From: CAIMMJ01 sp037131955
Lineage (GTDB): Bacteria; Bacteroidota; Bacteroidia; UBA4408
Direction of reading: 5' to 3'
DNA length: 34,006 nucleotides
Assembly (NCBI GenBank): GCA_037131955.1
Contig: JBAXQC010000027.1
Coordinates: forward strand, 1-34,006
The notes under the pieces were generated by a model that worked only from the letters and a program-made list of their open reading frames with translations, ran no database searches and was not told the DNA's origin. The number at the start of each line of letters is the position of its first letter. The first letter of the stretch is position 1. This document shows, in pieces, positions 1-8,925 of the stretch. A program made the position numbers and the translations under genes.

Positions 1-9
1 GAGGCTCGA

Positions 10-1266
10 TTAATTAAGAAAATAACTCAGCACTAAAGCACCACCAAAGGAATTGGAGTTTCTATAAAAAATAAAATGAGGAGCAATTGTTTGCAGCTCT
101 ATGCTAAGAGTATCCTTAAATTTATAATACGCTCCAATTCTATATGTAAGATTTTTGCCCGCAAAAACTAGTGCATCAATTCTTGGTATAATTACTGTTT
201 TGTTGTAAGACAATCCCAATTGTAAGCTAGGGAAATTCAAAAAATTGTTTCTATAACTTAGTCCAGAATGAAGCGTGAATTTTTCTTTTATAATAGTTTT
301 AGAAAAATTAAGGTAAACAAAATAAGGTAAGGCAATTTTTTGCGAAGCACTTTCATCAAATTTTAAAAGCTTGGTTAAACTGTCTCCATTTGCTATGTAA
401 GAAGTGTCGTAGAGCAATCTGTAAGTATCAATGTAAATCCCCTTAAAACTAAATGTGGTATCTACATTTACTTTTGCCGCTTGATAAATTTTTACATTTC
501 CTAAATCATGTATACCACCAGAAAAATTCCATTTATTTTCTTTGGAAAGCACAAAATTTAAATCACCAGAAATTCCGTTTCCTTTATTTACAAAGAACAA
601 ACCAGGCTTACTTTCTGCAGGAAACTTAGAATAATTTCCGTTTAACTTTCCTGTTACTTCAAATCCAGAACTGTCTGTTGTTAAGTTTGAAGATAAAATT
701 TCTATGTTGCTTCCATTTTTTGCATTCAAATAATTAACGCTTGCGGAAAGCAGTAACTCCATCTCGCCAAATTTCATTTCTTTTTTTATGCCTAAACCTA
801 TTTGTTGAACATTCAATTGGAATATTTTTGAATTGGTAAAATCCAGAGTTTCCCCAAGATAAGGTTCGTTTCCATAAGCAATTAATTCAGCTAAATTTTT
901 TGTGAAACTTCCTCCCAACATATTTCTTTGCGATGCATTAAACGTTAGTGCAAAATTCTTTTCTTTTAGTTTTTTTATGGGAGTGTATTGCAAAAAAACT
1001 CCGTATCTACTTATAGATTCAAATCTATTTAGTTCACTAAGTTTTGAAATGTCTCTAATTTTTTCTGTTTCATTAATTTCTCCACCACTATTAATTCTGC
1101 TTAGTAAATTAAAATTTAAACCACTAGAAAATGTTTCAGAAGAACCAATTACTGACACATAGTCTTTTGCTATTTTTTCTTGTGATGATTTATTAAAATA
1201 TAGAAATTCTTGAGCAATACTATAACTACAAACAAGAAGAGAAAATAAAACAAATTTTAATTTCAT
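10..1266 (-). CDS. DUF5723-like outer-membrane beta-barrel protein
   Basis: The 418-residue product starts with a cleavable signal peptide (charged MKLK, hydrophobic core, cut near SIAQ|E). The rest is alternating short hydrophobic and polar strands without long helices, ending in the hydrophobic strand ALVLSYFLN, as expected of an outer-membrane barrel. Overall pattern and length resemble the Bacteroidota DUF5723 family, whose function is unknown; that assignment is from memory of the family. It is the last gene of a minus-strand run: the lipoprotein gene upstream ends only 3 nt before this start codon, so the two are almost certainly cotranscribed and may work together at the outer membrane. 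I am sure it is a real gene and less sure of the family. Confidence 0.75.
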   Translation of the reverse strand: MKLKFVLFSLLVCSYSIAQEFLYFNKSSQEKIAKDYVSVIGSSETFSSGLNFNLLSRINSGGEINETEKIRDISKLSELNRFESISRYGVFLQYTPIKKLKEKNFALTFNASQRNMLGGSFTKNLAELIAYGNEPYLGETLDFTNSKIFQLNVQQIGLGIKKEMKFGEMELLLSASVNYLNAKNGSNIEILSSNLTTDSSGFEVTGKLNGNYSKFPAESKPGLFFVNKGNGISGDLNFVLSKENKWNFSGGIHDLGNVKIYQAAKVNVDTTFSFKGIYIDTYRLLYDTSYIANGDSLTKLLKFDESASQKIALPYFVYLNFSKTIIKEKFTLHSGLSYRNNFLNFPSLQLGLSYNKTVIIPRIDALVFAGKNLTYRIGAYYKFKDTLSIELQTIAPHFIFYRNSNSFGGALVLSYFLN

Positions 1267-1269
1267 AAA

Positions 1270-2856
1270 TTATAAATGCATTCTATATTCAAAAGTGCCC
1301 GAAGTATTAATTTTTAACGTGTAGTTAGAATACCAAGTATTTTTTTGAGGGAGATTGTAGGTATTAAATTCTGTTTTCCAGGCAATAAATTTTGTCTTTT
1401 TTAATTCAGGATATTCTTCTTTGCTGATGGTTGTAATTATAGTAGATGTTGCAGAAATTGTTTGCGAACTACCTTGCACCTGCTCAGCAGCAAGGATATC
1501 GCCATTTGAAAGTTTTTCTTTTATCAACTTTTTATTTTCATCCAAAAATAAAAGTGAGATTCTACACCCTAAAGGAATTTGGTTTTTAGCCAACATTTTT
1601 ATTTTTATTTTATTGATGTACGGTTCTCTTTTTTCATCAATGGGCCAGCTAAAAGAAGTTGTATCTGAAAGTGTGATTTTTTCTGCAGAAAAATTTAGAG
1701 GGATTTTTAAATCAATCAATGCCTTTATAAGTTTATCGCTGTAAACAAAATCGTTTAAGTTTGAAATATTACCCAAAGGATTTAGTTCACCTTGTATGGT
1801 ATATGAAATTTTATTTGGTTTTACATCAAGAAAATCTAAAGCGTTAGAATTTGTTTCATCTAAAATAAAATATTTACGAGTAGGAGTGTAAGGATTTTCT
1901 GTTGCCCTTGCTAAATTTAAATTGGCTCCAACAAGTGAGTGATTTAAATTTAAACTTTGATTGGTTTGTGAATTGCTTACCTTAAAATTATCCAACTTTG
2001 CTTTTACGTCGGCACCAATGCCATTTTCTAACACCAAGGACAAACTGAGCTTGTCAAAATCAAAATTCCCGCCTTGTAGTGGCTCAAAAATATTTACATC
2101 TGTTTCTCCTTCTGCGTTAAAAATTTGTGGTGCAAAATTACCTCGGGCATAGGTTGGAACAAGCTTAGAGAAGGTAAAACTTAGCACCAAAGAATCTTCC
2201 ATTGTAATTGTGGTAGCAGGACTGTTGCTAGATAATTTTGCAGTAATGTAACTTGTAATTTGATTGGTTAGTAAGTTTGATAATCCTGTTAATTTAAGAG
2301 AGTATCCGCTTAAATCTATCTCACCTGAGCTAATTCCCGGCACATTAGCTTCCTTTTTTGGTATTGTTTTATTGAGATTTATTCCCACCTCATTTAGTTT
2401 TGCATCTGGCACTAAATAATTTATATCTAAAATGCCGTTTGTATAATTTTTAATGGTGTAAATTAATTTTCCAGATTTTAAAATGGCACGTGTTAACCTT
2501 GACGATGAATTAAAATTTATTACTTCAGTCTTTTGAAATACATCTGCACCAGGGTTCACCAAAAAACTTCCAAAAGGAATAGAAATTCTATTTAAAATTG
2601 TGGTATCTGGTATTACAATTAAATCGTTTGTATTTATTGTATTAAGATTAGTAACATAAGATAAGTTAACACTTCCATCGTTATTTACAGTTCTTAATGA
2701 ATCGGGAACTAAACTATTTATTCCAATAGTAGTTTGAGCAATGGGAAAAACCCAATTGGTAAGCCAATTTGATTTGTCTTGGTCTTTCTTGCAACCTTGT
2801 ATAATTAGGGCAATGGAAACAAAAAACAAAAAATAATTTGTTGTTTTAGTATTCAT
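1270..2856 (-). CDS. Large surface lipoprotein of unknown function
   Basis: The 528-residue product begins with a hydrophobic signal segment and a lipobox (LIIQGC, Cys at about residue 22) followed by KKDQDKSN, so it should be a lipid-anchored envelope protein. The remainder is rich in Ser, Thr and Asn with beta-strand-like alternation and no catalytic motif I recognise. Its start overlaps the 3' end of rarA by 11 nt, and the DUF5723-like gene follows 3 nt after its stop, so it is the middle gene of an operon. Pairing of a lipoprotein with a putative barrel suggests a joint outer-membrane role, but that is inference. No function can be assigned. Confidence 0.75.
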   Translation of the reverse strand: MNTKTTNYFLFFVSIALIIQGCKKDQDKSNWLTNWVFPIAQTTIGINSLVPDSLRTVNNDGSVNLSYVTNLNTINTNDLIVIPDTTILNRISIPFGSFLVNPGADVFQKTEVINFNSSSRLTRAILKSGKLIYTIKNYTNGILDINYLVPDAKLNEVGINLNKTIPKKEANVPGISSGEIDLSGYSLKLTGLSNLLTNQITSYITAKLSSNSPATTITMEDSLVLSFTFSKLVPTYARGNFAPQIFNAEGETDVNIFEPLQGGNFDFDKLSLSLVLENGIGADVKAKLDNFKVSNSQTNQSLNLNHSLVGANLNLARATENPYTPTRKYFILDETNSNALDFLDVKPNKISYTIQGELNPLGNISNLNDFVYSDKLIKALIDLKIPLNFSAEKITLSDTTSFSWPIDEKREPYINKIKIKMLAKNQIPLGCRISLLFLDENKKLIKEKLSNGDILAAEQVQGSSQTISATSTIITTISKEEYPELKKTKFIAWKTEFNTYNLPQKNTWYSNYTLKINTSGTFEYRMHL

Positions 2857-4129
2857 ATTTTTCTTTCCAAATTAACTTTAAATATTTTCTAAGTTCTATT
2901 TCTTTAGAATTGTTTCCGGGTTCGTAAAATTTTGTTCCAACTAAATTGTCGGGCAAAAATTCTTGATTTCCATTTTCATCGCCAAGCTCAAATTGGTGAG
3001 AATATTTATATTCTTTTCCATAATTTAAATTCTTCATTAAACCCGTAACCGCATTCCGCAAATGCAAAGGCACTGGAGCTGCTTGTTCTTTTTTAGCTTG
3101 CTCTAAGGCCATTTCTATAGCCATATAAGAAGCATTGCTTTTTGGTGAACTTGCTAAGTAAATGGCAGTTTGCGATAAAATTATTCTGCCTTCGGGCATG
3201 CCCACTTTTTCTAGCGCCAAAAAACAATTTGTTGCCATAACCATAGCAGTTGGGTTGGCATTGCCAATGTCTTCGCTTGCCAAAATCAACATTCGGCGGG
3301 CAATAAACAATGCATCTTCGCCGGCATCTATCATTCTGGCCATCCAAAAAACCGCAGCATTTGGGTCGCTGCCTCGCAACGATTTTATAAAAGCCGAAAT
3401 AATGTTGTAGTGATGTTCGCCTTTTTTATCGTAAATGGGAATGTTTTTGTCTAAGACTTTTTGTACCAGTTCGTTTGTAATAATTACTTCGTTGCCATCA
3501 ACAGCAGAAACTACCATTTCTAGATAATTTAGTGTCCTGCGAGAATCTCCACCACCAAATTTTATTAATGCTTCCCATTCTTGAACAACAATATTTTTTT
3601 GGTTTAAATATTCATCACAAGCAATGGCATTATTCACCAATTCAACTATTTCTTCGGTGCTTAGTGAATTTAAGATAAATACTTGGCACCTAGAAAGTAA
3701 TGGTCCAATAACTTCAAAAGAGGGATTTTCTGTGGTAGCGCCAATTAAAATTATAACTCCTTTTTCTACTGCTCCTAGTAGCGAATCTTGTTGCGATTTG
3801 CTAAATCTGTGAATTTCATCAATAAACAAAATTGGAGCGGCAGTTTTAAATAAAGATCTTTCAGAAACTCTGTCTATAATTTCTCTAATATCTTTTACGC
3901 CACTATTTACTGCGCTCAAGGAGAAAAATTCTCTGCCATAAGCTTTGGAAATTAGCAAGGATAATGTTGTTTTGCCGGTGCCCGGAGGTCCCCAAAATAT
4001 GATGGAAGGAAGCGATTTGCTTTCTACTAATTTTCGTAACAAAGCATCTTGCCCCACCAAATGTTTTTGGCCAATATAGTTGTCAAACGATTGTGGACGA
4101 ACTCTTTCGGGTAATGGAGCTTTATTCAT
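2846..4129 (-). CDS. rarA: Replication-associated recombination protein A (RarA/MgsA AAA+ ATPase)
   Basis: The 427-residue protein is a clamp-loader-like AAA+ ATPase that acts at stalled replication forks. Walker A GPPGTGKT lies at residues 47-54, Walker B LFIDEIH has its acidic pair at 104-105, a sensor-like GATTENPSFEV lies at 130-140, and SRC at about 146-148 supplies the expected arginine finger. The C-terminal half has the RarA tetramerisation region (for example RRMLILASEDIGNANP). Length is normal for the family. It heads a minus-strand operon with two envelope genes, a combination with no obvious functional logic. A weak -7-like box (TACCTTTA on the minus strand, 4136-4143) sits 6 nt upstream of the ATG. 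Divergent from the yggS-type gene. Confidence 0.95.
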   Translation of the reverse strand: MNKAPLPERVRPQSFDNYIGQKHLVGQDALLRKLVESKSLPSIIFWGPPGTGKTTLSLLISKAYGREFFSLSAVNSGVKDIREIIDRVSERSLFKTAAPILFIDEIHRFSKSQQDSLLGAVEKGVIILIGATTENPSFEVIGPLLSRCQVFILNSLSTEEIVELVNNAIACDEYLNQKNIVVQEWEALIKFGGGDSRRTLNYLEMVVSAVDGNEVIITNELVQKVLDKNIPIYDKKGEHHYNIISAFIKSLRGSDPNAAVFWMARMIDAGEDALFIARRMLILASEDIGNANPTAMVMATNCFLALEKVGMPEGRIILSQTAIYLASSPKSNASYMAIEMALEQAKKEQAAPVPLHLRNAVTGLMKNLNYGKEYKYSHQFELGDENGNQEFLPDNLVGTKFYEPGNNSKEIELRKYLKLIWKEKYEY

Positions 4130-4175
4130 GCTTTGTAAAGGTATAGTTTTTTGAACTTTTATTGTTAAAAAAATG

Positions 4176-4207
4176 TTGTAAGGATAAATATTTTAGAATT
4201 AGATTTG
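4176..4207 (+). promoter_or_regulatory. Promoter of the yggS-type gene (TTG-N21-TAGATTTG)
   Basis: TTG at 4176-4178 and TAGATTTG at 4200-4207 match the Bacteroidota -33/-7 pattern (TTG, about 19-21 nt, TAnnTTTG). The -7 box ends 9 nt before the ATG at 4217. A longer in-frame reading from TTG 4205 would start inside the box and is therefore unlikely. Confidence 0.55.
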
Positions 4208-4216
4208 CCAGCGAAA

Positions 4217-4867
4217 ATGTCAATTAAAAGCAACTTAGATAGTATAATCAATTCCATCTCAAAAGAGGTTCAATTGGTTGCGGTTACAAAAACAAGAAGT
4301 TTAGAAGAGTTGCAAGAACTTTACAATTGCGGACAAAAAGTTTTTGGTGAAAATAGAGTGCAGGAATTGCTTTTAAAACATGAAAACTTACCAAATGATA
4401 TTCAGTGGCATTTAATTGGACACTTGCAAACCAATAAAGTAAAATTTATAGTTCCATTTGTAGCACTTATTCATTCGGTAGATTCAGAAAAGTTATTGGC
4501 AGAAATAAATAAGCAGGCTCAAAAGATAAATAAAAAAATAGCTGTTTTACTTCAAGTTTTTATTGCAAAAGAGGAAACTAAATTTGGATGGGACGAACAA
4601 GAGTTAACTGAATTTTTAGTAAATAAAAAGTACAAAAATTACCCCAATATAGACATCGTAGGGCTTATGGGAATGGCAACAAATACAGACAATGTAGAAC
4701 AAGTTAAAAAGGAATTTTTGTATTTGAAATCAATATTCAATAAAGCAGAGAAGGAAATTGAAAATTCAAACTTTAAAATTATTTCTATGGGCATGAGTAA
4801 TGATTATAAGCTTGCCATAGAATGTGGAAGTAATATGATAAGGGTTGGAAGTGCCATGTTTAATTAA
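4217..4867 (+). CDS. YggS-family pyridoxal phosphate homeostasis protein
   Basis: The 216-residue product (from ATG 4217) belongs to the YggS/PROSC/YlmE family: small single-domain PLP-binding TIM barrels that buffer PLP and have no known enzyme activity. Visible signatures are AVTKTRS with the PLP Lys at about residue 25, FGENRVQEL, WHLIGHLQTNK, GLMGMAT and the phosphate-binding end MGMSNDYKLAIECGSNMIRVG. Length is typical. The frame stays open upstream to a TTG at 4205, but that codon lies in the -7 box, so the ATG is preferred. The transporter gene begins 1 nt after the stop codon, so the two genes are cotranscribed. Confidence 0.93.
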   Translation: MSIKSNLDSIINSISKEVQLVAVTKTRSLEELQELYNCGQKVFGENRVQELLLKHENLPNDIQWHLIGHLQTNKVKFIVPFVALIHSVDSEKLLAEINKQAQKINKKIAVLLQVFIAKEETKFGWDEQELTEFLVNKKYKNYPNIDIVGLMGMATNTDNVEQVKKEFLYLKSIFNKAEKEIENSNFKIISMGMSNDYKLAIECGSNMIRVGSAMFN

Positions 4868-5806
4868 ATGGGAGAACTAGCAGCAGTTATTACATCATTG
4901 GTTTGGGCAATTGGTATTTTTCCATTTACCCAAGCTACTCAAAGAATGGGGGCATTGCCTGTAAATAATTTTAGGTTGGCACTTGCTATGATTTTATTGT
5001 CATTGGGATTGTTCGTTTTTTATGGTCTAAGTATTTTTGAACAATTTACAATTCCATCTACTTCTGCTTGGCTTTGGCTAGGAGTTTCAGGAGTTATTGG
5101 TTTGGCTATTGGAGATTATTTTGGTTTTTCATCTTTTGCAATTTTAGGGCCAAGGCTTTCAAGTATTTTTTCTACAATATCTCCGGGAGTAGCATTAATA
5201 CTAGGACTTTCTATTGGCAACGACTCATTAAATAGTGTAGGATTTATTGGAATGTTACTAACGATTTGCGGAGTGCTGTTGGTTTTATTTTTTAGAAAAA
5301 GTAAAAATCCTACAACCAATAAATCTCCAGAATGGAAAAAAGGTTTGTTGTTTGCATTTCTATCAGCTGTATGTCAGGGTGTAGGCATAGTGTTATCAAA
5401 AATGGGTTTAGAGGGAGCGGAAGTAGATAAATTAAATCCCTTGCATGCAGCGTGGATAAGGATGGTTGCAGCAACAGTTGCAGCGTATATTTTGGCAACA
5501 GCACAAGGACGATTAAAAGAAATTACAATGCCTGTGATAGAAAATACAAACAAAGGAATATACTTTTTATTAGCGGGTACAATGTGTGGTCCTGTTATAG
5601 GAATGAGTACAAGCATGGTGGCTCTTTCTATGATAAGCGCCAGTGTTGCTCAAACTATTTTTTCGTTGGTTCCTGTTTTTGTTCTACTGATTGCAATTTT
5701 ATATTACAAAGAAAAAATAAACATGGCCAGTTTTTTAGGCTCATTAATAGCAATAATTGGGGTGGTGGTTCTTATTTGGAGGAATGATATTTTAAATTAT
5801 TTCTAA
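4868..5806 (+). CDS. EamA/DMT-family membrane transporter
   Basis: The 312-residue product is almost entirely hydrophobic, with about ten transmembrane helices in two repeated halves (roughly residues 3-143 and 157-308), the architecture of two EamA domains in the drug/metabolite transporter superfamily. The motif VPVFVLLIAILYYKEK near the end matches the last helices of the second EamA domain. The substrate cannot be read from the sequence. ATG 4868 follows directly on the stop of the yggS-type gene, so they form a two-gene operon. It converges with the OmpA-like gene, leaving only 8 nt between the two stop codons and no visible terminator. Confidence 0.9.
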   Translation: MGELAAVITSLVWAIGIFPFTQATQRMGALPVNNFRLALAMILLSLGLFVFYGLSIFEQFTIPSTSAWLWLGVSGVIGLAIGDYFGFSSFAILGPRLSSIFSTISPGVALILGLSIGNDSLNSVGFIGMLLTICGVLLVLFFRKSKNPTTNKSPEWKKGLLFAFLSAVCQGVGIVLSKMGLEGAEVDKLNPLHAAWIRMVAATVAAYILATAQGRLKEITMPVIENTNKGIYFLLAGTMCGPVIGMSTSMVALSMISASVAQTIFSLVPVFVLLIAILYYKEKINMASFLGSLIAIIGVVVLIWRNDILNYF

Positions 5807-5814
5807 ACAAAATA

Positions 5815-7581
5815 TTACAAAATAGTAACCTCAACTCTTCTATTCATCTGTTTTCCTTCTTCCGTTTTGTTGTCAGCAATTGGCTTAGTAGAACCAAATC
5901 CTTGACTTTTTAACCTAGAGGAATCTATGCCTTTACTTTGAAGATAAGCTGCAACTGATTTTACTCTTTTGCCAGATAAGTCTAAATTATATGCTGCATT
6001 TCCAACATTGTCTGTATGTCCAGAAATTAAAATTTTAATCTCCTTGTTGTTACTCATCATATCCACTAGTTTATTTAAGGATTCAAAAGAATCAGATTTT
6101 AACTCGGCTCTGGCAGTTTCAAATAATATGTTTCTAAGAGTAATTGAGTTTCCTGTTTCTAAAGCGGTGAGTTCAATTTTTTTATTGATAAATTTATTGT
6201 CAATATTCTCACTCAAATCAATTTTTTCGGAAAAAGGGAAATATCCTTTTTGTGTTACGCTTAACTCAATTTTATTCCCAACAGGAACATCAGTTTGAAA
6301 AACTCCACTAGATTTTTTTTCAATTTTAAATGTTGAGTTGTTATTTAAATTTATTACATCTGGTTGAACATCTAATAATTTAGCAGATTTTTTATCAAAC
6401 ACTTCAATGTTCAATTTAAATAGTGCTTCTTTTATTTTTACAATTACTACCAATGAATCGCACTCTTTTTGTTCTTTGGTTTTGCAAACTTTCACTGATA
6501 GAGTGTCCATACCTATATAAGAAACAGGTGGAACATAATCTAAAAAATCTGCTTGCTCTGTAACTTCTAAAATGGAATTTAATCTTTTTGATTTTGCACC
6601 GCCAAAAAATTTAAACTCCTTTTTGTTTAACAACTCTGAAATTGTTCCGTAAATTTTTTTGTTTACTTCTGTCTCCAATCGCACAGTATCTATGGATAAT
6701 GCACTGATGTTTGAAAGTAAAATTGTGTAAATATCGCTGGAAGATTCTGTGTTTTCTCCACTGCAAAACAAGGCAGATTTTAAATCAGGATTTATGGTAA
6801 AGTATGCATCAAAACCACTAGTATTTACTTCTTTGCCCAAGTTTTTGGCTGTTGTCCAATTCTCCCAAGTATCGTCTATTCGCTTGGAAAAATAGATGTC
6901 TGCATCGCCAAACCCTTGTATTCCGTTGCTCGAGAAGAATAATGTTTTTTCGTCTACACTTAAATACGGACTAATTTCATAGCCAGAAGTATTTATTGTT
7001 TTTCCTAAATTTTTAGTTGTGCCCCAAGCCCCATCTTTCTTTAAACTAACATACAAATCTTCTGCACCTCCTTTAGATGTTGAATAAGACAACAACATAA
7101 TTGTTTCTTTAGGATTTACATAAAAAGAGAAAAAGCCATCGCTATTTAATTCATTTCCATCCCATATTAATATTTCTTCCGAGAATTTGTTGTCAATGCA
7201 AGAAAAAGTAGTTATTCCACCAGCCATTTTATTGTATTGGTTAGACGCAAAAACTTTTTGGTTGCTGCTATTTATTCCTCCAATGGCATTATGTCCTTTT
7301 GTATTTAAAGGCTTACCCGGATTGTATGCTTTTCCCCAGCTTCCATCACTTTGTTTTTCGCTGATCCATATATCTTGTCCACTTTTTTCTCCACCAACAT
7401 TATCTTTACTATTGCTCCTTACAAAAAATAATTTTTTTCCATCATTACTAATTAGTGGATACAATTCATCCGATTCTGAATTAACGTTGTTGTTTAATTT
7501 ATTGGCCTTTCTGCTGTTTTGTGCATGTAAAAAATGAGTATAAAAATTCAATAAAAAAAGTGCTAAAACTATTCTATTCAT
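5815..7581 (-). CDS. OmpA-family protein with PD40-type repeats (T9SS-associated)
   Basis: The 588-residue product has a signal peptide (cut near LHAQ, residue 21). Residues about 35-290 contain WD40/PD40-like beta-propeller repeats (YPLISNDGKKLFFVRS, SPYLSVDEKTLFFSS, paired with DIWIS and DIYFS). A middle beta-rich region follows. Residues about 480-588 form an OmpA-like peptidoglycan-binding domain: LRNILFETARAEL, the diaminopimelate-contact motif SGHTDNVG, LSGKRVKSVAAYL and GFGSTKPIADN. It is the last gene of the cassette after PorP/SprF (18-nt gap) and the type B adhesin. Such proteins often accompany PorP/SprF genes and probably anchor secretion or adhesion components to the cell wall. 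Confidence 0.92.
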   Translation of the reverse strand: MNRIVLALFLLNFYTHFLHAQNSRKANKLNNNVNSESDELYPLISNDGKKLFFVRSNSKDNVGGEKSGQDIWISEKQSDGSWGKAYNPGKPLNTKGHNAIGGINSSNQKVFASNQYNKMAGGITTFSCIDNKFSEEILIWDGNELNSDGFFSFYVNPKETIMLLSYSTSKGGAEDLYVSLKKDGAWGTTKNLGKTINTSGYEISPYLSVDEKTLFFSSNGIQGFGDADIYFSKRIDDTWENWTTAKNLGKEVNTSGFDAYFTINPDLKSALFCSGENTESSSDIYTILLSNISALSIDTVRLETEVNKKIYGTISELLNKKEFKFFGGAKSKRLNSILEVTEQADFLDYVPPVSYIGMDTLSVKVCKTKEQKECDSLVVIVKIKEALFKLNIEVFDKKSAKLLDVQPDVINLNNNSTFKIEKKSSGVFQTDVPVGNKIELSVTQKGYFPFSEKIDLSENIDNKFINKKIELTALETGNSITLRNILFETARAELKSDSFESLNKLVDMMSNNKEIKILISGHTDNVGNAAYNLDLSGKRVKSVAAYLQSKGIDSSRLKSQGFGSTKPIADNKTEEGKQMNRRVEVTIL

Positions 7582-7599
7582 AATGTATGATTAAGGTGA

Positions 7600-8634
7600 T
7601 TACCAAAAATATTTTGGGATAAATGTATTGCTCTTATTACCCAATCTAGCGCCTAAAATTATTCCGTGAGTACCAGTTCCGTATGCTTTTATATCCGAAG
7701 TAACATAATCGAAAGAGTAGTTTATACTTATTCTATGACTTACGCAAAAACCTACAATTGCAACTATAGATTCTTTATTTCTATAAGAAAAACCTACTCT
7801 AATCAAATCTTTATAATCGGCCATCGCGTTTAAATCTATTGAAATTGGAGAAGGAAAAACCTTTCTTACAATAATAGAAGGAGTAATGCTAATTAATTCT
7901 GTTGCCTTAAATTTATATCCAGCATTAAAGTAAAAATGAGGCTTTAGCGTAGATGCAGGATTTGGTTCTAATCTATCATAAGAGTAAGAACTATTCATGG
8001 CTTGATTTGCAGATAATCCAACAAAAAAATTATCGCTGTACCACAACACTCCAAGATTAAAATTAGGCAATATTATATTTCTAATTTGATTTCCAAAAAT
8101 CAAATCATTTTGATTAATCAGTTTAATACTTGTAGGATCAAATCTGTTTTGCCTTAATCCACCAGAAATACCTGCCGAAATAAATTGCTTGTTTTTTAAA
8201 GGAAAATGCATCGCATAAGAAACTGAAAGCTCATTTTGCATTATAACGTCATCTCCTTCAGAGAAAATTGTAAGGCCAATTCCTTGATGAAATTTTTGTA
8301 TAGAATCAATAGTTTCTGGATTGTCTGTAGATTGTATAACATTGTTTTTTCTGCCTCTTAATGGAATGGATGTTTGAGAAGTATTTGCTTGTATGCTGTC
8401 TGAGCCAATTCTAGCAGAAAATGTTACAAATTGTCCTTGAGGCGATCCTACAAATCCAGCCCACTGCTTGGTATATCCACCTTTTAAATCGGAATATTTT
8501 TCCATGCCGGCAATTGCCGGATTTAATAAAAAACCATTTTGCATAAATTGGCTGTATTGCATTCTTTGCTGAGCATGCAAAGAGTTTAATGATGCAACTA
8601 AAATGATAATTATAGGGATGTATTTTGCTTTCAT
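7600..8634 (-). CDS. PorP/SprF-family T9SS outer-membrane protein
   Basis: The 344-residue product has a signal peptide (cut near LHAQ|Q) followed by the family hallmark QYSQFMQNGFLLNPAIAGM and KGGYTKQWAGFVGSPQGQ. The rest reads as amphipathic beta strands of an outer-membrane barrel (YAMHFPLKNKQFISAGISGG, NFFVGLSANQAM, ISINYSFDYVTSD). PorP/SprF proteins take part in type IX secretion; in Flavobacterium johnsoniae SprF is needed for export of the adhesin SprB, and PorP/SprF partners are known to be required for type B CTD cargo. The gene lies 4 nt downstream of just such a type B cargo, so it is most likely that protein's dedicated export partner. Confidence 0.93.
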   Translation of the reverse strand: MKAKYIPIIIILVASLNSLHAQQRMQYSQFMQNGFLLNPAIAGMEKYSDLKGGYTKQWAGFVGSPQGQFVTFSARIGSDSIQANTSQTSIPLRGRKNNVIQSTDNPETIDSIQKFHQGIGLTIFSEGDDVIMQNELSVSYAMHFPLKNKQFISAGISGGLRQNRFDPTSIKLINQNDLIFGNQIRNIILPNFNLGVLWYSDNFFVGLSANQAMNSSYSYDRLEPNPASTLKPHFYFNAGYKFKATELISITPSIIVRKVFPSPISIDLNAMADYKDLIRVGFSYRNKESIVAIVGFCVSHRISINYSFDYVTSDIKAYGTGTHGIILGARLGNKSNTFIPKYFW

Positions 8635-8638
8635 ATTA

Positions 8639-8925
8639 TTATCTAGCTAAAGTAATTTTTCCATTTAATTTTTGTGAGCCGTCTCCTAAATCTATAAGGT
8701 AAAAATAATTTGCTTCGGGTAATTTTTTTCCTTCAAATAGTCCATCCCAAGGTACAATGTAGCCCGCTTTTGCCTCGTAAACAATACTTCCCCACTGGTT
8801 AAAAACTTGAACAACACAATTTGGAAATTCTTCTATTCCTGGAATTATCCATTGTTCGTTCATGTTATCTCCGTTAGGTGAAATTCCGGTAGGAATAAAA
8901 AAGGAATTTTTTAATGTGATAAGAG
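8639..8925 (-). other. Type B T9SS C-terminal sorting domain (within the adhesin gene)
   Basis: This segment encodes the last ~95 residues of the adhesin, with the conserved order F-PTGISPNGDN, WIIPG, VFNQWGSIVYE, W-DG and ANYFYLIDL. It is the secretion and attachment signal, distinct from the shorter type A signal of the cargo genes at 16890 and 19851. Confidence 0.85.

Noticed and set aside
3093..3347. 84-residue minus-strand frame inside rarA
   Set aside because: Out-of-frame shadow of a well-supported gene; its composition is unlike the other proteins.
5452..5787. 111-residue frame on the plus strand inside the transporter gene
   Set aside because: It is a shadow of the EamA gene in another frame, with no family resemblance and an implausible composition.
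5807..5814. Possible terminator between the convergent transporter and OmpA-like genes
   Set aside because: Only 8 nt separate the stop codons and no stem-loop is visible across them.
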